In this document: positions 8,720 through 17,708 of the stretch, piece by piece | Layout of the letters: each line of letters opens with the position of its first letter | Numbering within the stretch: the stretch's first letter is position 1 | Source: Trichocoleus desertorum NBK24 | GTDB taxonomy: Bacteria > Cyanobacteriota > Cyanobacteriia > FACHB-46 | NCBI RefSeq assembly: GCF_030409055.1 | Contig: NZ_CP116619.1 | Location: 2,060,628 to 2,124,627, forward strand | DNA: 64,000 bases | Direction: 5' to 3' | Notes under the pieces: generated by a model | Database searches by the model: none | What the model was told of the DNA's origin: nothing | The model's input: only the letters and a program-made list of their open reading frames with translations | Position numbers and translations under genes: made by a program

Positions 8720-8764
8720 GACCTAACCTCCAGCCCCTTCCCTCCTAGGAAGGGGAGCAAGATT
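8720..8764. repeat. dispersed palindromic repeat (family B), copy 2
   Basis: GACCTAACCTCCAGCCCCTTCC followed by CTCCTAGGAAGGGGAGC: an inverted repeat of the same family as 345-389, here in the reverse orientation and directly after the SDR stop codon. A related but distinct hairpin-type repeat (CCCCTTTCCGTGTCGGAGAGAGG) follows at about 8790-8825. Confidence 0.7.
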
Positions 8765-8907
8765 TATAACCCATGTTCGTAAGTTCATAGCCCCTTTCCG
8801 TGTCGGAGAGAGGTTGGGGAGAGGTCATCCCAATTTAACAACCAGAAATTTCTACCTCTTCATCTTTAAACCTAGTTAGCAAAAACCCATCCAAGGAGTT
8901 CTACATC

Positions 8908-9912
8908 ATGCAACTTAAGCCGATCAACCAACAAGTGGTTGCGATCGTCGGCGCTTCTAGTGGCATTGGCCGAGAAACGGCGCTGCAATTTGCTCGCGAA
9001 GGAGCCAAAGTCATTGTTTCCGCCCGAAACCAAGCAGGATTAGATTCCTTAGTAGAGGAAATTCGTCAAGCGGGAGGAGATGCCATCGCGATCGCGGCAG
9101 ATGTGCGTGAGTTCCAGCAAGTCCAGGCGATCGCTGACAAAGCAATTCAGCAATATGGCCGCTTGGATACCTGGGTACATCTCGCAGCCGTAGAACTCTA
9201 TGCCTCCTTTGAGCAAACCACTCCAGAAGAGTTTAAGCAAATTATTGATGTCAACTTAATGGGGCAAGTGTTTGGCGCGATGGTGGCCTTACCTCACCTG
9301 AAGCGAGAAGGACGCGGAGCCTTGATTCATGTCTCTTCAGTCGAAGCAATCCGAGCTTTACCGCTGCAAAGTGCCTACGCCTCCTCTAAACATGGCATCA
9401 ACGGCTTTCTCGAATCGCTGCGGGTGGAGTTGATGCACGACAAAGTGCCCGTGAGTGTCACAGAAGTTCAGCCTGCCTCCATCAACACGCCGTTCTTTGA
9501 TAAAGCTCGTACCAAGTTGGGTGTGAAGCCGATGGGTGCCCCGCCGCTCTATGCGCCTAGCGATGTCGCGAAAGTCATTCTCTATGTGGCAGAACATCCC
9601 ACACGGGACATTGTGGTAGGAGATGCTGGCAAAGCGATCGCCCTACTCCAGCGGTTGTCACCTGAACTCGTAGATGCCTACATGCGCCAGAGTGGTTTTG
9701 AGGCTCAGCGGACGGATAAACCCAAATCTGAAGATGCTCCTGACAACCTATATGAGCCGATCTCTGGCTACGACCAAGTGAATGGAGAGTTCGCAACTCA
9801 GCCTAGCCTGACCGCTTGGCTTGATACCCACCCCACCGTGACTTGGGGCGCGATCGCAGCCACAGCCGTTTTAGGAGCAGCCGCGCTCTTGGGTTGGGGC
9901 AACGAAGTTTAA
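8908..9912 (+). CDS. short-chain dehydrogenase/reductase with C-terminal membrane tail (paralogue 2)
   Basis: A 334-residue SDR, clearly duplicated from the gene at 7684-8718: the two align from the first residue to the C-terminal tail. It has VAIVGASSGIGRETALQF, the Ser in HVSSVEA and Tyr-x3-Lys in SAYASSKHGI. The C-terminal extension ends with a hydrophobic helix (AIAATAVLGAAALLGWG). The ATG at 8908 follows CCAAGGAGTTCTACATC, a good ribosome-binding site. A recQ-like gene starts only 23 bp later on the same strand, so read-through is likely. Confidence 0.9.
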   Translation: MQLKPINQQVVAIVGASSGIGRETALQFAREGAKVIVSARNQAGLDSLVEEIRQAGGDAIAIAADVREFQQVQAIADKAIQQYGRLDTWVHLAAVELYASFEQTTPEEFKQIIDVNLMGQVFGAMVALPHLKREGRGALIHVSSVEAIRALPLQSAYASSKHGINGFLESLRVELMHDKVPVSVTEVQPASINTPFFDKARTKLGVKPMGAPPLYAPSDVAKVILYVAEHPTRDIVVGDAGKAIALLQRLSPELVDAYMRQSGFEAQRTDKPKSEDAPDNLYEPISGYDQVNGEFATQPSLTAWLDTHPTVTWGAIAATAVLGAAALLGWGNEV

Positions 9913-9935
9913 TCGGTGGGGGCGGAGGAACAACG

Positions 9936-11603
9936 ATGGCAAAACAGCGCAAAACCAAACAGCAAATTCAGCAAATAGCGCAAGCGCAACTTGGCTACGA
10001 ACAACTCCGCCCTGGACAAGCTGACGCGATCGCCGCACTCTTAGCAGGACACGACACCCTAGCTGTAATGCCAACTGGGTCTGGTAAATCTGCGATCTAT
10101 CAACTGGCGGGTTCGCTTATTCCCGGTGCAACCGTGGTGGTTTCGCCGTTACTCGCATTGCAGCAAGACCAACGAGAGTCCATTGAAGCTCAAGATGTGG
10201 GAGAAGTTGCAGTCGTCAACTCTACTATTAAACCAGCCGAGCGAGAGGCAGCCTTCACAGATTTAGCAGAGTCTAACCTAGAGTTCCTGTTTCTGGCCCC
10301 TGAGCAATTCAATAACGAAGAAGTCATAGAGCGACTCCAAGCAGCCGCACCTTCTCTGTTTGTGGTCGATGAAGCCCATTGCATCAGTGAGTGGGGTCAC
10401 GACTTTCGACCCGATTATCTCCGTCTGGGTAAGGTGATTGACGCTCTGGGGCATCCGTTGGTATTGGCTTTGACCGCTACTGCCGCCCCACCTGTGCGGG
10501 AAGAAATTGTCGATCGCCTAGGCATGCAGAAGGCCAAGGTTGTCGTGCAAGGGTTCGATCGCCCCAATATCTGGTTAGCAGTAGAGCGCTACGAAGACAC
10601 TAACGAGAAACAAGAAGCCCTGCTCGATCGCGTGGTGAAAGCTGAAAAACCAGGCATCGTCTATGTGGCGACCCGCAAACGAGCCGAAGAGGTTGCGGCA
10701 GCACTAGAGAAGCGGGAAGTGAAAGCCGTGGTCTATCACGCCGGAAAATCTCCCCAAGTTCGCGAAGCCGCTTATCACGCTTTTATGGATGACAAAGCAG
10801 AAGTAATTGTGGCGACGACCGCCTTTGGGATGGGGGTAGACAAACCAAACGTGCGCTTCGTTTTCCATTACGACATCAGCGACTCGATCGATTCCTACTA
10901 TCAGGAGATCGGTCGAGCGGGACGCGATGGCGAACCTGCTCAGGCGGTTTTGTTCTATAACCCAGAAGACTTTAACTTACGTCGCTTCTTTGCCAGTGGC
11001 GGCAAGATTGACGCTGAGGATGTGGAGCAAGTGGTACAGGTGTTGCAACGGGAAGAACCGATGAACCCGCGCGCCCTGAAAGAAACTACTAACCTTTCGC
11101 GCTCCAAACTAAAAAATACCCTCAACCGTTTAAGCGAAGTGGGAGCCGTAGAGACTTTGCCTACCGGGGAAATCGTAGCCAACGACTCAGCCCCTGATTT
11201 AGAAGAGGCAGTAGAGGAAGCGGTGCGCCTGCACGAACATCGCCAACAATATGTGCGATCGCGGATTGAGATGATGCGAGGCTATGCCGAAGTCCGCGAC
11301 TGTCGCCGCCGTTTTGTCCTCAACTATTTTGGTGAAGATCTCCCAGTGCCTTGCAATTTCTGTGATAACTGCAAAGCTGGAATCACGAGTGAGTCTGAAA
11401 CAGGCCATCAGCCTTTCCCGGTCAATAGTCGGGTAGTGCACAAAAGTTGGGGCGAAGGCACAGTCATGCGCTACGAAGACGACAAAATCACCGTGCTGTT
11501 TGAAACCGTCGGGTACAAAACTCTAGGCGTCGGCATGGTGCTACTGCGCGGGTTGCTCAAGCGGGTGGATACATCTGTCACAGATTCCACCCTAGAAAAC
11601 TAA
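9936..11603 (+). CDS. RecQ-family ATP-dependent DNA helicase
   Basis: A 555-residue SF2 helicase that unwinds DNA 3'->5' during recombination and repair. The start ATG at 9936 has GGAGG before it; the open frame upstream only overlaps the SDR gene. Walker A MPTGSGKS is at 45-52 and the DEAH box at 145-148 (VVDEAHCISEWGHDFRPDY). Later motifs are FGMGVDKPNVRFV and SYYQEIGRAGRDG. The RQC zinc-binding part has CRRRFVLNYFGE...PCNFCDNC. The HRDC domain of E. coli RecQ is absent; instead a small beta-rich C-terminal module (VHKSWGEGTVMRYEDDKITV) is present, as in a shorter bacterial RecQ group. Confidence 0.93.
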   Translation: MAKQRKTKQQIQQIAQAQLGYEQLRPGQADAIAALLAGHDTLAVMPTGSGKSAIYQLAGSLIPGATVVVSPLLALQQDQRESIEAQDVGEVAVVNSTIKPAEREAAFTDLAESNLEFLFLAPEQFNNEEVIERLQAAAPSLFVVDEAHCISEWGHDFRPDYLRLGKVIDALGHPLVLALTATAAPPVREEIVDRLGMQKAKVVVQGFDRPNIWLAVERYEDTNEKQEALLDRVVKAEKPGIVYVATRKRAEEVAAALEKREVKAVVYHAGKSPQVREAAYHAFMDDKAEVIVATTAFGMGVDKPNVRFVFHYDISDSIDSYYQEIGRAGRDGEPAQAVLFYNPEDFNLRRFFASGGKIDAEDVEQVVQVLQREEPMNPRALKETTNLSRSKLKNTLNRLSEVGAVETLPTGEIVANDSAPDLEEAVEEAVRLHEHRQQYVRSRIEMMRGYAEVRDCRRRFVLNYFGEDLPVPCNFCDNCKAGITSESETGHQPFPVNSRVVHKSWGEGTVMRYEDDKITVLFETVGYKTLGVGMVLLRGLLKRVDTSVTDSTLEN

Positions 11604-11637
11604 CCACTGGGGAGTTATAAGCCACCAAGAGGATGGG

Positions 11638-12459
11638 ATGAAAACACAGTTAGTTGAAAAGCAAATCTACTTCGCCGGATGCAATGTTTCCTACTTAATC
11701 GGGGGACCGATCACCGCTACTCCACCTATCTTGTTTGTGCACGGCTGGAGCGTTTCTGTAGAACCCTATCGGGAGTTGCTGAGCATTCTAGCCCAACGGT
11801 ATCGGGTCATTGCTCCCTACCTGCCTAACTTGAGTATATCAACAGGTCCCAAATCTATCTGGAACTATGACGACTACACCCAGTTTTTAATCGATTTTAT
11901 TAATACTCTCAATTTAAGCCAGGTTCATCTCGTTGGACACTCCTTAGGGGGTGGTATTGCGGCTCAACTCTCTGCGACGCTTCCTGGAGCCGTAAAAAGC
12001 TTGATCTTGATAGATAGCACAGGCATTCCCTCTGGCACCATTCCAGATGTATTGCCACGTCGCTTAGTAGAAATGTCAGCTCAAATATTTCAAGTTCGCT
12101 TGCCTCAACTTCAACAGATTTTCCAAGCTTTCACCTACAACTGCTTATTCAACTTACAGAATGTGGCTGAAACTCTGAAGGTCTCTTTAGAAGGGGATTT
12201 GAGGCCGCTTTTACCCCAAATCCAAGCGTCTTGTCTCTTACTGTGGGGCGGACAGGATCTCACTACGCCTCTGAACGTGGCTCAGGAGTTTTTAGGTTAT
12301 ATTCCCAATTCCCAGCTCGTGGTCGTCGAGGAGGGATTTCATGAATGGAATTTATTCCTCGTGGAAAAATCCAGTAGCATTATCTTGAACTTTCTGGATG
12401 GGATTGAAGCAAAACCGCAGGTAGGCGCGAAACTTGATGAGTTCGTTATTCAGTATTAA
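11638..12459 (+). CDS. alpha/beta-hydrolase
   Basis: A 273-residue alpha/beta-hydrolase fold protein. FVHGWSVSVEPYRELL forms the oxyanion region (33-48), the nucleophile Ser102 sits in LVGHSLGGG, the acid is in LLWGGQDLTTP, and the His is in EEGFHEWN. There is no signal peptide, so it should be cytoplasmic. The family ranges over esterases, lipases and dehalogenases; no substrate can be named. The ATG at 11638 lies 34 bp after recQ. The end overlaps the DUF421 gene by 23 bp, so the two are translationally coupled. Confidence 0.88.
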   Translation: MKTQLVEKQIYFAGCNVSYLIGGPITATPPILFVHGWSVSVEPYRELLSILAQRYRVIAPYLPNLSISTGPKSIWNYDDYTQFLIDFINTLNLSQVHLVGHSLGGGIAAQLSATLPGAVKSLILIDSTGIPSGTIPDVLPRRLVEMSAQIFQVRLPQLQQIFQAFTYNCLFNLQNVAETLKVSLEGDLRPLLPQIQASCLLLWGGQDLTTPLNVAQEFLGYIPNSQLVVVEEGFHEWNLFLVEKSSSIILNFLDGIEAKPQVGAKLDEFVIQY

Positions 12460-12958
12460 TTGGCGAGAACTTTTCGTTCCTAGCCTCTCTTTGGTTGAGC
12501 TTTTTATTCGGGGTTCCCTCGTTTATTTGGTGTTGTTTGGGATTCTGCGATCGCTCCCCAGCCGCCAACTAGGTAGCCTTGCAATCACAGATTTGTTGGT
12601 AGTTGTGTTGTTTGCTGAGGCCGCCCAAAACGCGATGGCGCGAGATTACACCTCGATCACCGAAGGAGCTTTTCTGATCGGTACGGTGATTTTTTGGAGC
12701 TACGCCCTTAATTGGTTAGGCTTTCGCTTTCCAGCCGTGCAGCAATTCCTTAATCCCCCGCCGTTACTTTTAATCAATCAAGGTGATTTGCTGCGGCGTA
12801 ACATGCGGCGAGAGCTGATTACTGAAGACGAACTCATGAGTCAACTTCGTCAACAAGGAATTGAGTCAATTGCCGAGGTCAAGGCAGCCTATATGGAAGC
12901 AGATGGCAGTATTAGCATCATCAAAGAGAAGCCTCGATCTGTGGTTGTTAAAATTTGA
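12437..12958 (+). CDS. DUF421 (YetF-like) membrane protein
   Basis: A 173-residue protein with three hydrophobic helices in the first 95 residues (LFIRGSLVYLVLFGILR, LAITDLLVVVLFAEAA, AFLIGTVIFWSYALNWLGF) and then the hallmark DUF421 C-terminal part: NPPPLLLINQGDLLRRNM, a Glu-rich helix, and VKAAYMEADGSISIIK. YetF-type proteins are of poorly known function, with roles in the Bacillus spore coat or membrane. The start ATG at 12437 is inside the end of the hydrolase gene. A TTG one codon upstream is possible. Confidence 0.88.
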   Translation: MSSLFSINWRELFVPSLSLVELFIRGSLVYLVLFGILRSLPSRQLGSLAITDLLVVVLFAEAAQNAMARDYTSITEGAFLIGTVIFWSYALNWLGFRFPAVQQFLNPPPLLLINQGDLLRRNMRRELITEDELMSQLRQQGIESIAEVKAAYMEADGSISIIKEKPRSVVVKI

Positions 12959-13021
12959 AGCCTTAGGTAATAACCCAATGGGTTGAGGGATTCAGAGTAA
13001 TGCGACGCTACAACCCAGTGA

Positions 13022-13660
13022 CTATACCTGCACCAAGGCTAGCATTCCTTCTGGCAAGGTGGCTCCATGTAGCTTTGCCCCGGTCAGATTGATGCCTGTC
13101 CATTGAGTATTACTTAAATCGGCTGCGGTCAAAATAGCATCTGTCAAATCAGCCCGGATCAAACTGGCACCTAGTAGATCAGCACTGCTCAAATCTACAC
13201 CGCGCAATGTGGCTCCAATCAGATCTGCTTCATATAAGTGAGCCCGTCGCAAATTAGCCTGATACAGATTCGCTCCATGCAGATCCGCTTCGCCTAAACT
13301 GGCTCGATTGAGATTGGCTTGAACTAAGTTGGCGGCTTTCAAGTTCGCCCCGACCAAATTGGCTCGGCTGAGATCGGCTTTGACTAAATCAGCTTGACTC
13401 AAATTGGCACCTCTGAGAATTGTGCCCAACAAGCGGGCTTGACTCAGGTTCACCCCCGTTAAATTAGCGCCCGTTAGGTTAGCCCCACTTAGGTCAGCAC
13501 CCCTGAGATCAGCGCCACTCAGATTTGCCCCAACTAAATCAGCCCCTTTGAGGCTAATTCCTCTCAGAATGGCTGCCTGTAGCGGTGCTTTTGGTAATTC
13601 TATGCCACCAAAATCCTTCTCACCCGCTGTATAGCGCTTTAGCAGCTCATTCACATTCAT
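13022..13660 (-). CDS. pentapeptide-repeat protein
   Basis: A 212-residue protein made almost wholly of A(D/N)LXX pentapeptides from about residue 36 to 195 (for example [20 protein letters not shown]). These fold into a right-handed quadrilateral beta-helix. A short 25-residue N-terminal cap ([19 protein letters not shown]) is typical of the many cyanobacterial paralogues. No signal peptide is seen, so it is likely cytoplasmic. Function in cyanobacteria is mostly unknown. It stands alone between convergent neighbours. Confidence 0.92.
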   Translation of the reverse strand: MNVNELLKRYTAGEKDFGGIELPKAPLQAAILRGISLKGADLVGANLSGADLRGADLSGANLTGANLTGVNLSQARLLGTILRGANLSQADLVKADLSRANLVGANLKAANLVQANLNRASLGEADLHGANLYQANLRRAHLYEADLIGATLRGVDLSSADLLGASLIRADLTDAILTAADLSNTQWTGINLTGAKLHGATLPEGMLALVQV

Positions 13661-13791
13661 GCTTGCTCACACTTTATCCCTAGGAAGCTATGCGGATCAT
13701 AGCCCAACCCTTTCGAGGTGTAAGTAATCACATGTTTACCCAATCCGCTCAATCTTTTACTCAGTGCTTAATCATTTACCTCAAACAACAA

Positions 13792-13820
13792 ACCCCGCAA
13801 ACCTAAAAAGCTTACGGGGT
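13792..13820 (-). terminator. probable terminator of the tRNA-Ser transcript
   Basis: On the minus strand, 11 bp after the tRNA 3' end, ACCCCGTAAG pairs with TTTGCGGGGT (10 pairs with two G-U), followed by the T-rich TTGTTGTTTG. The position directly behind the tRNA supports an intrinsic terminator. Confidence 0.65.
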
Positions 13821-13830
13821 CTATTTCTGA

Positions 13831-13915
13831 CGGAGAGAGAGGGATTCGAACCCTCGTTAAGTTGCCCTAAACAGCATTTCCAGTGCTGCGCCTTCAACCA
13901 CTCGGCCATCTCTCC
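13831..13915 (-). tRNA. tRNA-Ser (anticodon GGA)
   Basis: The minus strand gives an 85-nt serine-type tRNA. Acceptor GGAGAGA pairs with TCTCTCC, followed by discriminator G. The anticodon stem AGCA/TGCT closes the loop CTGGAAA, giving GGA. A long variable arm lies before the T-arm GAGGG-TTCGAAT-CCCTC. No CCA is encoded. A GGA anticodon reads UCC and UCU serine codons. Confidence 0.95.
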
Positions 13916-14235
13916 TGGGGGGTCTGCACTGCTTATTTCAGCACAGGATTTTTATCTTAGCAGATACTACCAGAAGTAGCTAGGTTTTGGCGAGTCATTT
14001 GCAAATAAAATTTTGACTCTCAATTTTACTGACCTAGATCTGACTTTTATCTGACTTTTGCCGCTACAAAGCAAAATCTGCATCCGCTAAGGTAACTTAT
14101 ATCACCCACATGGAAGCTAGGGTCTGATAAATCCGCTGTTCCTAACGACAATGAGCCTGCTGGCGTTAGCAACACCGCTCCCTTCCATCTGCATTAGCTA
14201 TTCCCGACATGCTCTATGTCTTCTCTAGGAGTTGA
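13916..14235. other. 320-bp intergenic stretch
   Basis: Between the divergent tRNA-Ser and the LuxR-type gene. The only structure I see is an exact direct repeat ATCTGACTTTT-ATCTGACTTTT at 14038-14059. The tRNA promoter should lie at about 13930-13970 (minus); a TAAGAT box is there but has no good -35 partner. No open frame deserves calling. Confidence 0.5.
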
Positions 14236-14946
14236 GTGCAACCCCTGTTTCGGTTTGGAGGAAAAGCTTTGGACTCAAAAGCTCAGATGAGCGGTACCTT
14301 TCCACTCTTTGCCTCACCTGTAGAGGCGCAATTTGGGCAATTTGGGCGATCGCCTGATAGCAGCCCTAACAGCAACCCTAACAGCAACCTAGAACAGCAG
14401 GTAGCAAAGCTGGATTTGGCCTTACTCAATGCTCTGCTGAATTCCTTAGGGCAGGGGTTTATAGTCGTTTCTCCGACCCTCCAACTCATTTATTGGAATC
14501 AGCGAGCGGTAGAACTTTGCCGTTGGTTTCCTCCCACGCGCTCAGCATTGCCAGAAGAACTAGAAACCTTTTGCCGCCTTTTCCTGCAACGCAATTGCCC
14601 GGAAGGGAAAGTGGTTTTAGCCGACTACCAGATTGAGCCGAGGATGAGACTGCAAGTTTCGGCCCGTTGGCTTAAAGGTATGGCTAACTCTGCTGACCCC
14701 ACCGCTGCTACCAATCTGGAACCGGGGATTTTGCTCGTGTTGCAGGATCGCCAAGCCATCTTAGAAGAAGAACTACAGCTGGTCCAGACCCAACTAGAGC
14801 TAACTAAGCGAGAAGCTGAGATCTGGCTATTGCTAAAACAGGAGTATAGCTACCAAGAAATCGCTCAAACCCTGCAAGTCAGCCTCAACACAGTCAAAAC
14901 CCATATCAAAAATCTTTATTCAAAAAAACGAATTTATCAGTGCTGA
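14236..14946 (+). CDS. LuxR-family transcriptional regulator with PAS-like N-domain
   Basis: A 236-residue protein. Residues about 55-85 (LNALLNSLGQGFIVVSPTLQ then LIYWNQRAVELC) look like a short PAS-type sensor. The C-terminal 50 residues are a LuxR-type helix-turn-helix: LTKREAEIWLLLKQEYSYQE then IAQTLQVSLNTVKTHIKNLY. It is therefore a DNA-binding regulator without a receiver domain. The GTG at 14236 follows AGGAG at a short four-base spacing; an ATG at 14287 (MSGTFPLF) is the alternative. No neighbouring target can be deduced. Confidence 0.85.
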   Translation: MQPLFRFGGKALDSKAQMSGTFPLFASPVEAQFGQFGRSPDSSPNSNPNSNLEQQVAKLDLALLNALLNSLGQGFIVVSPTLQLIYWNQRAVELCRWFPPTRSALPEELETFCRLFLQRNCPEGKVVLADYQIEPRMRLQVSARWLKGMANSADPTAATNLEPGILLVLQDRQAILEEELQLVQTQLELTKREAEIWLLLKQEYSYQEIAQTLQVSLNTVKTHIKNLYSKKRIYQC

Positions 14947-15090
14947 ACCCCCAGACTTTTCTCAGGGAAGGCCAAAAACTGGCACAGTAGTAGAGAGTCC
15001 ATTGTTGTTGTGGTACTGGGTGTCCTGCGGGAACTCTGTGCTATGTAGATGGACAAATCCTGATTGCAGTGCTTGTGCGCTTTGAGATCC

Positions 15091-15459
15091 ATGACCCGTT
15101 CCTACTCTATTCGTATCTATAATCGCCAGAAGGGTACTCACCATACCGTTCAGGTACCTGAAGATCGCTATATCTTGCACAGTGCCGAAAACCAAGGGGT
15201 AGAGCTGCCTTTTGCTTGTCGTAATGGTGCTTGCACGAGCTGTGCGGTGCGCGTTATCTCCGGGGAACTCGCCCAGCCAGAAGCGGTGGGTCTTTCTCCA
15301 CATTTGCGCGATCGCGGTTATGCCTTGCTCTGTGTCAGCTACCCCCGCTCTGATTTAGAGGTCGAAACTCAAGACGAAGATGAAGTCTATGAGCTGCAAT
15401 TTGGTCGTTACTTTGGTAAGGGCAAGATCAAAGTGGGTCTGCCTTTGGATGAAGACTAA
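15091..15459 (+). CDS. plant-type [2Fe-2S] ferredoxin with C-terminal extension
   Basis: A 122-residue ferredoxin from the ATG at 15091; the in-frame 15064 start lacks support. Cluster ligands are Cys43, Cys48, Cys51 (FACRNGACTSC) and Cys81, the standard CX4CX2CX29C spacing. After the ferredoxin fold it carries about 20 extra residues, ELQFGRYFGKGKIKVGLPLD, which photosynthetic PetF lacks. This tail recalls the FdC-type ferredoxins of cyanobacteria and plants, thought to serve electron transfer other than main NADP+ reduction. The FdC2 assignment is inference from memory. Confidence 0.88.
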   Translation: MTRSYSIRIYNRQKGTHHTVQVPEDRYILHSAENQGVELPFACRNGACTSCAVRVISGELAQPEAVGLSPHLRDRGYALLCVSYPRSDLEVETQDEDEVYELQFGRYFGKGKIKVGLPLDED

Positions 15460-15492
15460 AATTGCCGATTGAGGGTTTGAGGGTTTGAGATT

Positions 15493-16071
15493 TTGGATTT
15501 TAGATTGAGAGTGAGCCAAGGCCAGAGGCGATCGCGATTTCAAGGCTTATGGTGGCAGTTGGGAGTAGTCTGCTGCCTCTGGTTGCTGACAACTTGGCTG
15601 ACGGCATGCCAAAGTGCTATCTCCCCTTCAGGCACCTCAGCCAGGGTAGAGCAAGTCGTCAGTGGACAAGCCATTGAAGTCACTCCTACCAAAAACTCTG
15701 GAGACGCACCAGAGCGCGTGCGACTGATTGGTATTGACGCCCCAGATTTGGCCCAGGAGCCTTGGGGAAAAGAAGCTAAGCAGCAATTAGAGCAGCTCAT
15801 TGGCAACAAGGCTATTAGTTTGGAGCCTGGGCTAGAACCACGCGATCGCTACGAACGAACTCTGGCTTATGTCTGGCAAGATGGCAAGCTGCTAAACGAA
15901 AAGCTGGTAGAAGCGGGCTATGCACTGGCAGTACCGCGATCGCCGAACACCAAGTACGACCAACGCTTAAAGCGTGCCCAAGAAAAAGCCAGACTCATGG
16001 GGGTAGGAATTTGGAAACCCGACCAACCCATGCGCCTGACTCCGGCAGAATTTCGCGCCCAAAATCGGTAG
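15493..16071 (+). CDS. thermonuclease-family (SNase-like) lipoprotein
   Basis: A 192-residue secreted nuclease-like protein. The N-terminus has a basic stretch, a hydrophobic core and the lipobox LTAC (Cys39), predicting a lipid-anchored protein. The SNase domain at about 52-180 has RLIGIDAPDLAQEPWGKEAK and then LEPRDRYERTLAYVW, matching the calcium/catalytic Asp and Arg regions of staphylococcal nuclease-like folds. The start is uncertain: TTG at 15493 or GTG at 15511. It lies 33 bp after the ferredoxin. Its stop codon abuts that of glgA on the other strand with no gap. Confidence 0.85.
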   Translation: MDFRLRVSQGQRRSRFQGLWWQLGVVCCLWLLTTWLTACQSAISPSGTSARVEQVVSGQAIEVTPTKNSGDAPERVRLIGIDAPDLAQEPWGKEAKQQLEQLIGNKAISLEPGLEPRDRYERTLAYVWQDGKLLNEKLVEAGYALAVPRSPNTKYDQRLKRAQEKARLMGVGIWKPDQPMRLTPAEFRAQNR

Positions 16072-17490
16072 TTAATGCACGCCTTCTAATTGCTTCTCTG
16101 GGGCAGGAGTCTCCTTGGGAATGCCCAGGATGTCCTTATAGAGATCGGAGTACTCTCTAGCCGATTTATCCCAGCTAAAGTCGGTGTGCATACCGCGTTG
16201 CTGCATTTCTTGCCATTGGGGCTTGAAGCGGAAGCCTTCCCAAGCCCGTACCATGCAAGTGTAGAGATCAAGGGGTTCGTAGCGATCGAAGCAGTAACCC
16301 GTACCTGTATGAGTCATAGGCTCGTAGTGACTCACGGTGTCCACTAAACCACCCGTCCGCCGCACAATGGGAACACAGCCATAACGCATCGCTAGCATTT
16401 GGCTAATGCCACAAGGCTCAAACCGAGAAGGCATCAGGAATGCATCCGACCCCGCATAAATGCGCCGCGCCAAAGCATCGTTGTACAGCAAGTAAGCTGC
16501 CATCCGACCGGGATAGCGAGAAGCAATTTGCCACATCTGGGTTTCATAGTAGCGATCGCCCGTTCCCAACAAAATAAACTGGGAATCTGTATAGGACATA
16601 AAGCGATCGAGCACCTGAATAATCAAGTCGATGCCCTTTTGCTCCACCAATCGCGTCACAATGCCAATCAAGAAAGCTTTAGAGTTGACCTCTAATCCCA
16701 CTTCTTCTTGGATTGAAATCTTGTTAGCAGGACGGCGATCGAGCGTATCAGCGCTAAAAGTTTGCGTCAGCCGCTTATCCGTTTCTGGATCATAAGCATC
16801 CATATCGATGCCATTAACAATGCCGCTCAGCTTGCCACTGATGAAAGACAGCAATCCCTCCAAAGTTTCACCGTAGGCAGCGGTTTGGATTTGCTGGGCA
16901 TAGGTGGGCGAAACGGTAGTCACTCGGTCGGCATACTGCACTGCTGCCGCCATTGTGTTGTGGCCTTGCATGTACCAGGGGCACCAAGTCATCTGCTCTA
17001 GCTTCCAGCGCCACGGCCCTTGGTAAGCCAGGTTATGAATCGTGAACACAGTGCCAATATCAGCAGTTTGGTGCATCCAAACAGGGATCATGCCTGTGTG
17101 CCAGTCGTGACAATGAATAATGTTTGGCTTCCAGTAGTTCCAAGCAAACTCGGCAGCCCCATTGGCAAACAACGTGAACCGCCAATCTTCATCTTCACCG
17201 GAGTAAATGTGACGCGGCAAAAAGGCAGGGTGGCCAAACAAATACAGGGGGACATCAGTACCAGGAAGCACACTCTCGTAGACAGAAAATGTCTGGAACA
17301 TGGCGCTGCCCGACCAAACAGGCTCGGCTGGAATTGACATCTTATCGGGCAGGAAGCCGTAGTAGGGCATAAAGATGCGGACATCGTGGCCCATCTCCCG
17401 CAACACTTGTGGTAGGGCACCCACCACATCTCCCATTCCACCCACTTTGGCAACTGGGGCTGCTTCTGCGGCAACAAACAGAATTCGCAT
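16072..17490 (-). CDS. glgA: glycogen synthase (ADP-glucose type)
   Basis: A 472-residue GT5 glycogen/starch synthase that adds glucose from ADP-glucose to the alpha-1,4-glucan. The N-terminus has the ADP-glucose-binding [13 protein letters not shown] (15-27, Lys15 of the KXGG motif). Further signatures are [31 protein letters not shown] and, in the C-domain, [19 protein letters not shown] with [10 protein letters not shown]. Length is normal for the family. It starts at an ATG at 17490 and is read alone, convergent with the nuclease gene. Other glycogen genes are not in the window. Confidence 0.97.
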   Translation of the reverse strand: MRILFVAAEAAPVAKVGGMGDVVGALPQVLREMGHDVRIFMPYYGFLPDKMSIPAEPVWSGSAMFQTFSVYESVLPGTDVPLYLFGHPAFLPRHIYSGEDEDWRFTLFANGAAEFAWNYWKPNIIHCHDWHTGMIPVWMHQTADIGTVFTIHNLAYQGPWRWKLEQMTWCPWYMQGHNTMAAAVQYADRVTTVSPTYAQQIQTAAYGETLEGLLSFISGKLSGIVNGIDMDAYDPETDKRLTQTFSADTLDRRPANKISIQEEVGLEVNSKAFLIGIVTRLVEQKGIDLIIQVLDRFMSYTDSQFILLGTGDRYYETQMWQIASRYPGRMAAYLLYNDALARRIYAGSDAFLMPSRFEPCGISQMLAMRYGCVPIVRRTGGLVDTVSHYEPMTHTGTGYCFDRYEPLDLYTCMVRAWEGFRFKPQWQEMQQRGMHTDFSWDKSAREYSDLYKDILGIPKETPAPEKQLEGVH

Positions 17491-17643
17491 GTTAGTTCCT
17501 GTATCCCCTGCAATGGTTAGCTAAACGAGTTCATTTGGCAACTTGGCCGAACCAGTACCGTCATCATACCGACTCCTGCCCCTTTCTCTCTAGCGGGCTG
17601 AATAGCGATCGCGCTCCAGCCCCTGTTTCCCTGCCAAATCCAT

Positions 17644-17669
17644 AAAAAAAGGCACCTACGAGAGGTGCC
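17644..17669 (-). terminator. intrinsic terminator of hemC
   Basis: On the minus strand, 40 bp after the hemC stop, GGCACCT-CTCGT-AGGTGCC is followed by seven T. This is a textbook Rho-independent terminator: a 7-bp stem, a 5-nt loop and a T tract. Confidence 0.88.
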
Positions 17670-17708
17670 CCTAAAGTACAAGGCAAAACTAAACAAGGCA
17701 AAACTAAG

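Noticed and set aside
9843-9935. Longer N-terminus of the RecQ-like helicase
   Set aside because: It overlaps the SDR gene and has no support; ATG 9936 has GGAGG and begins where the family does.
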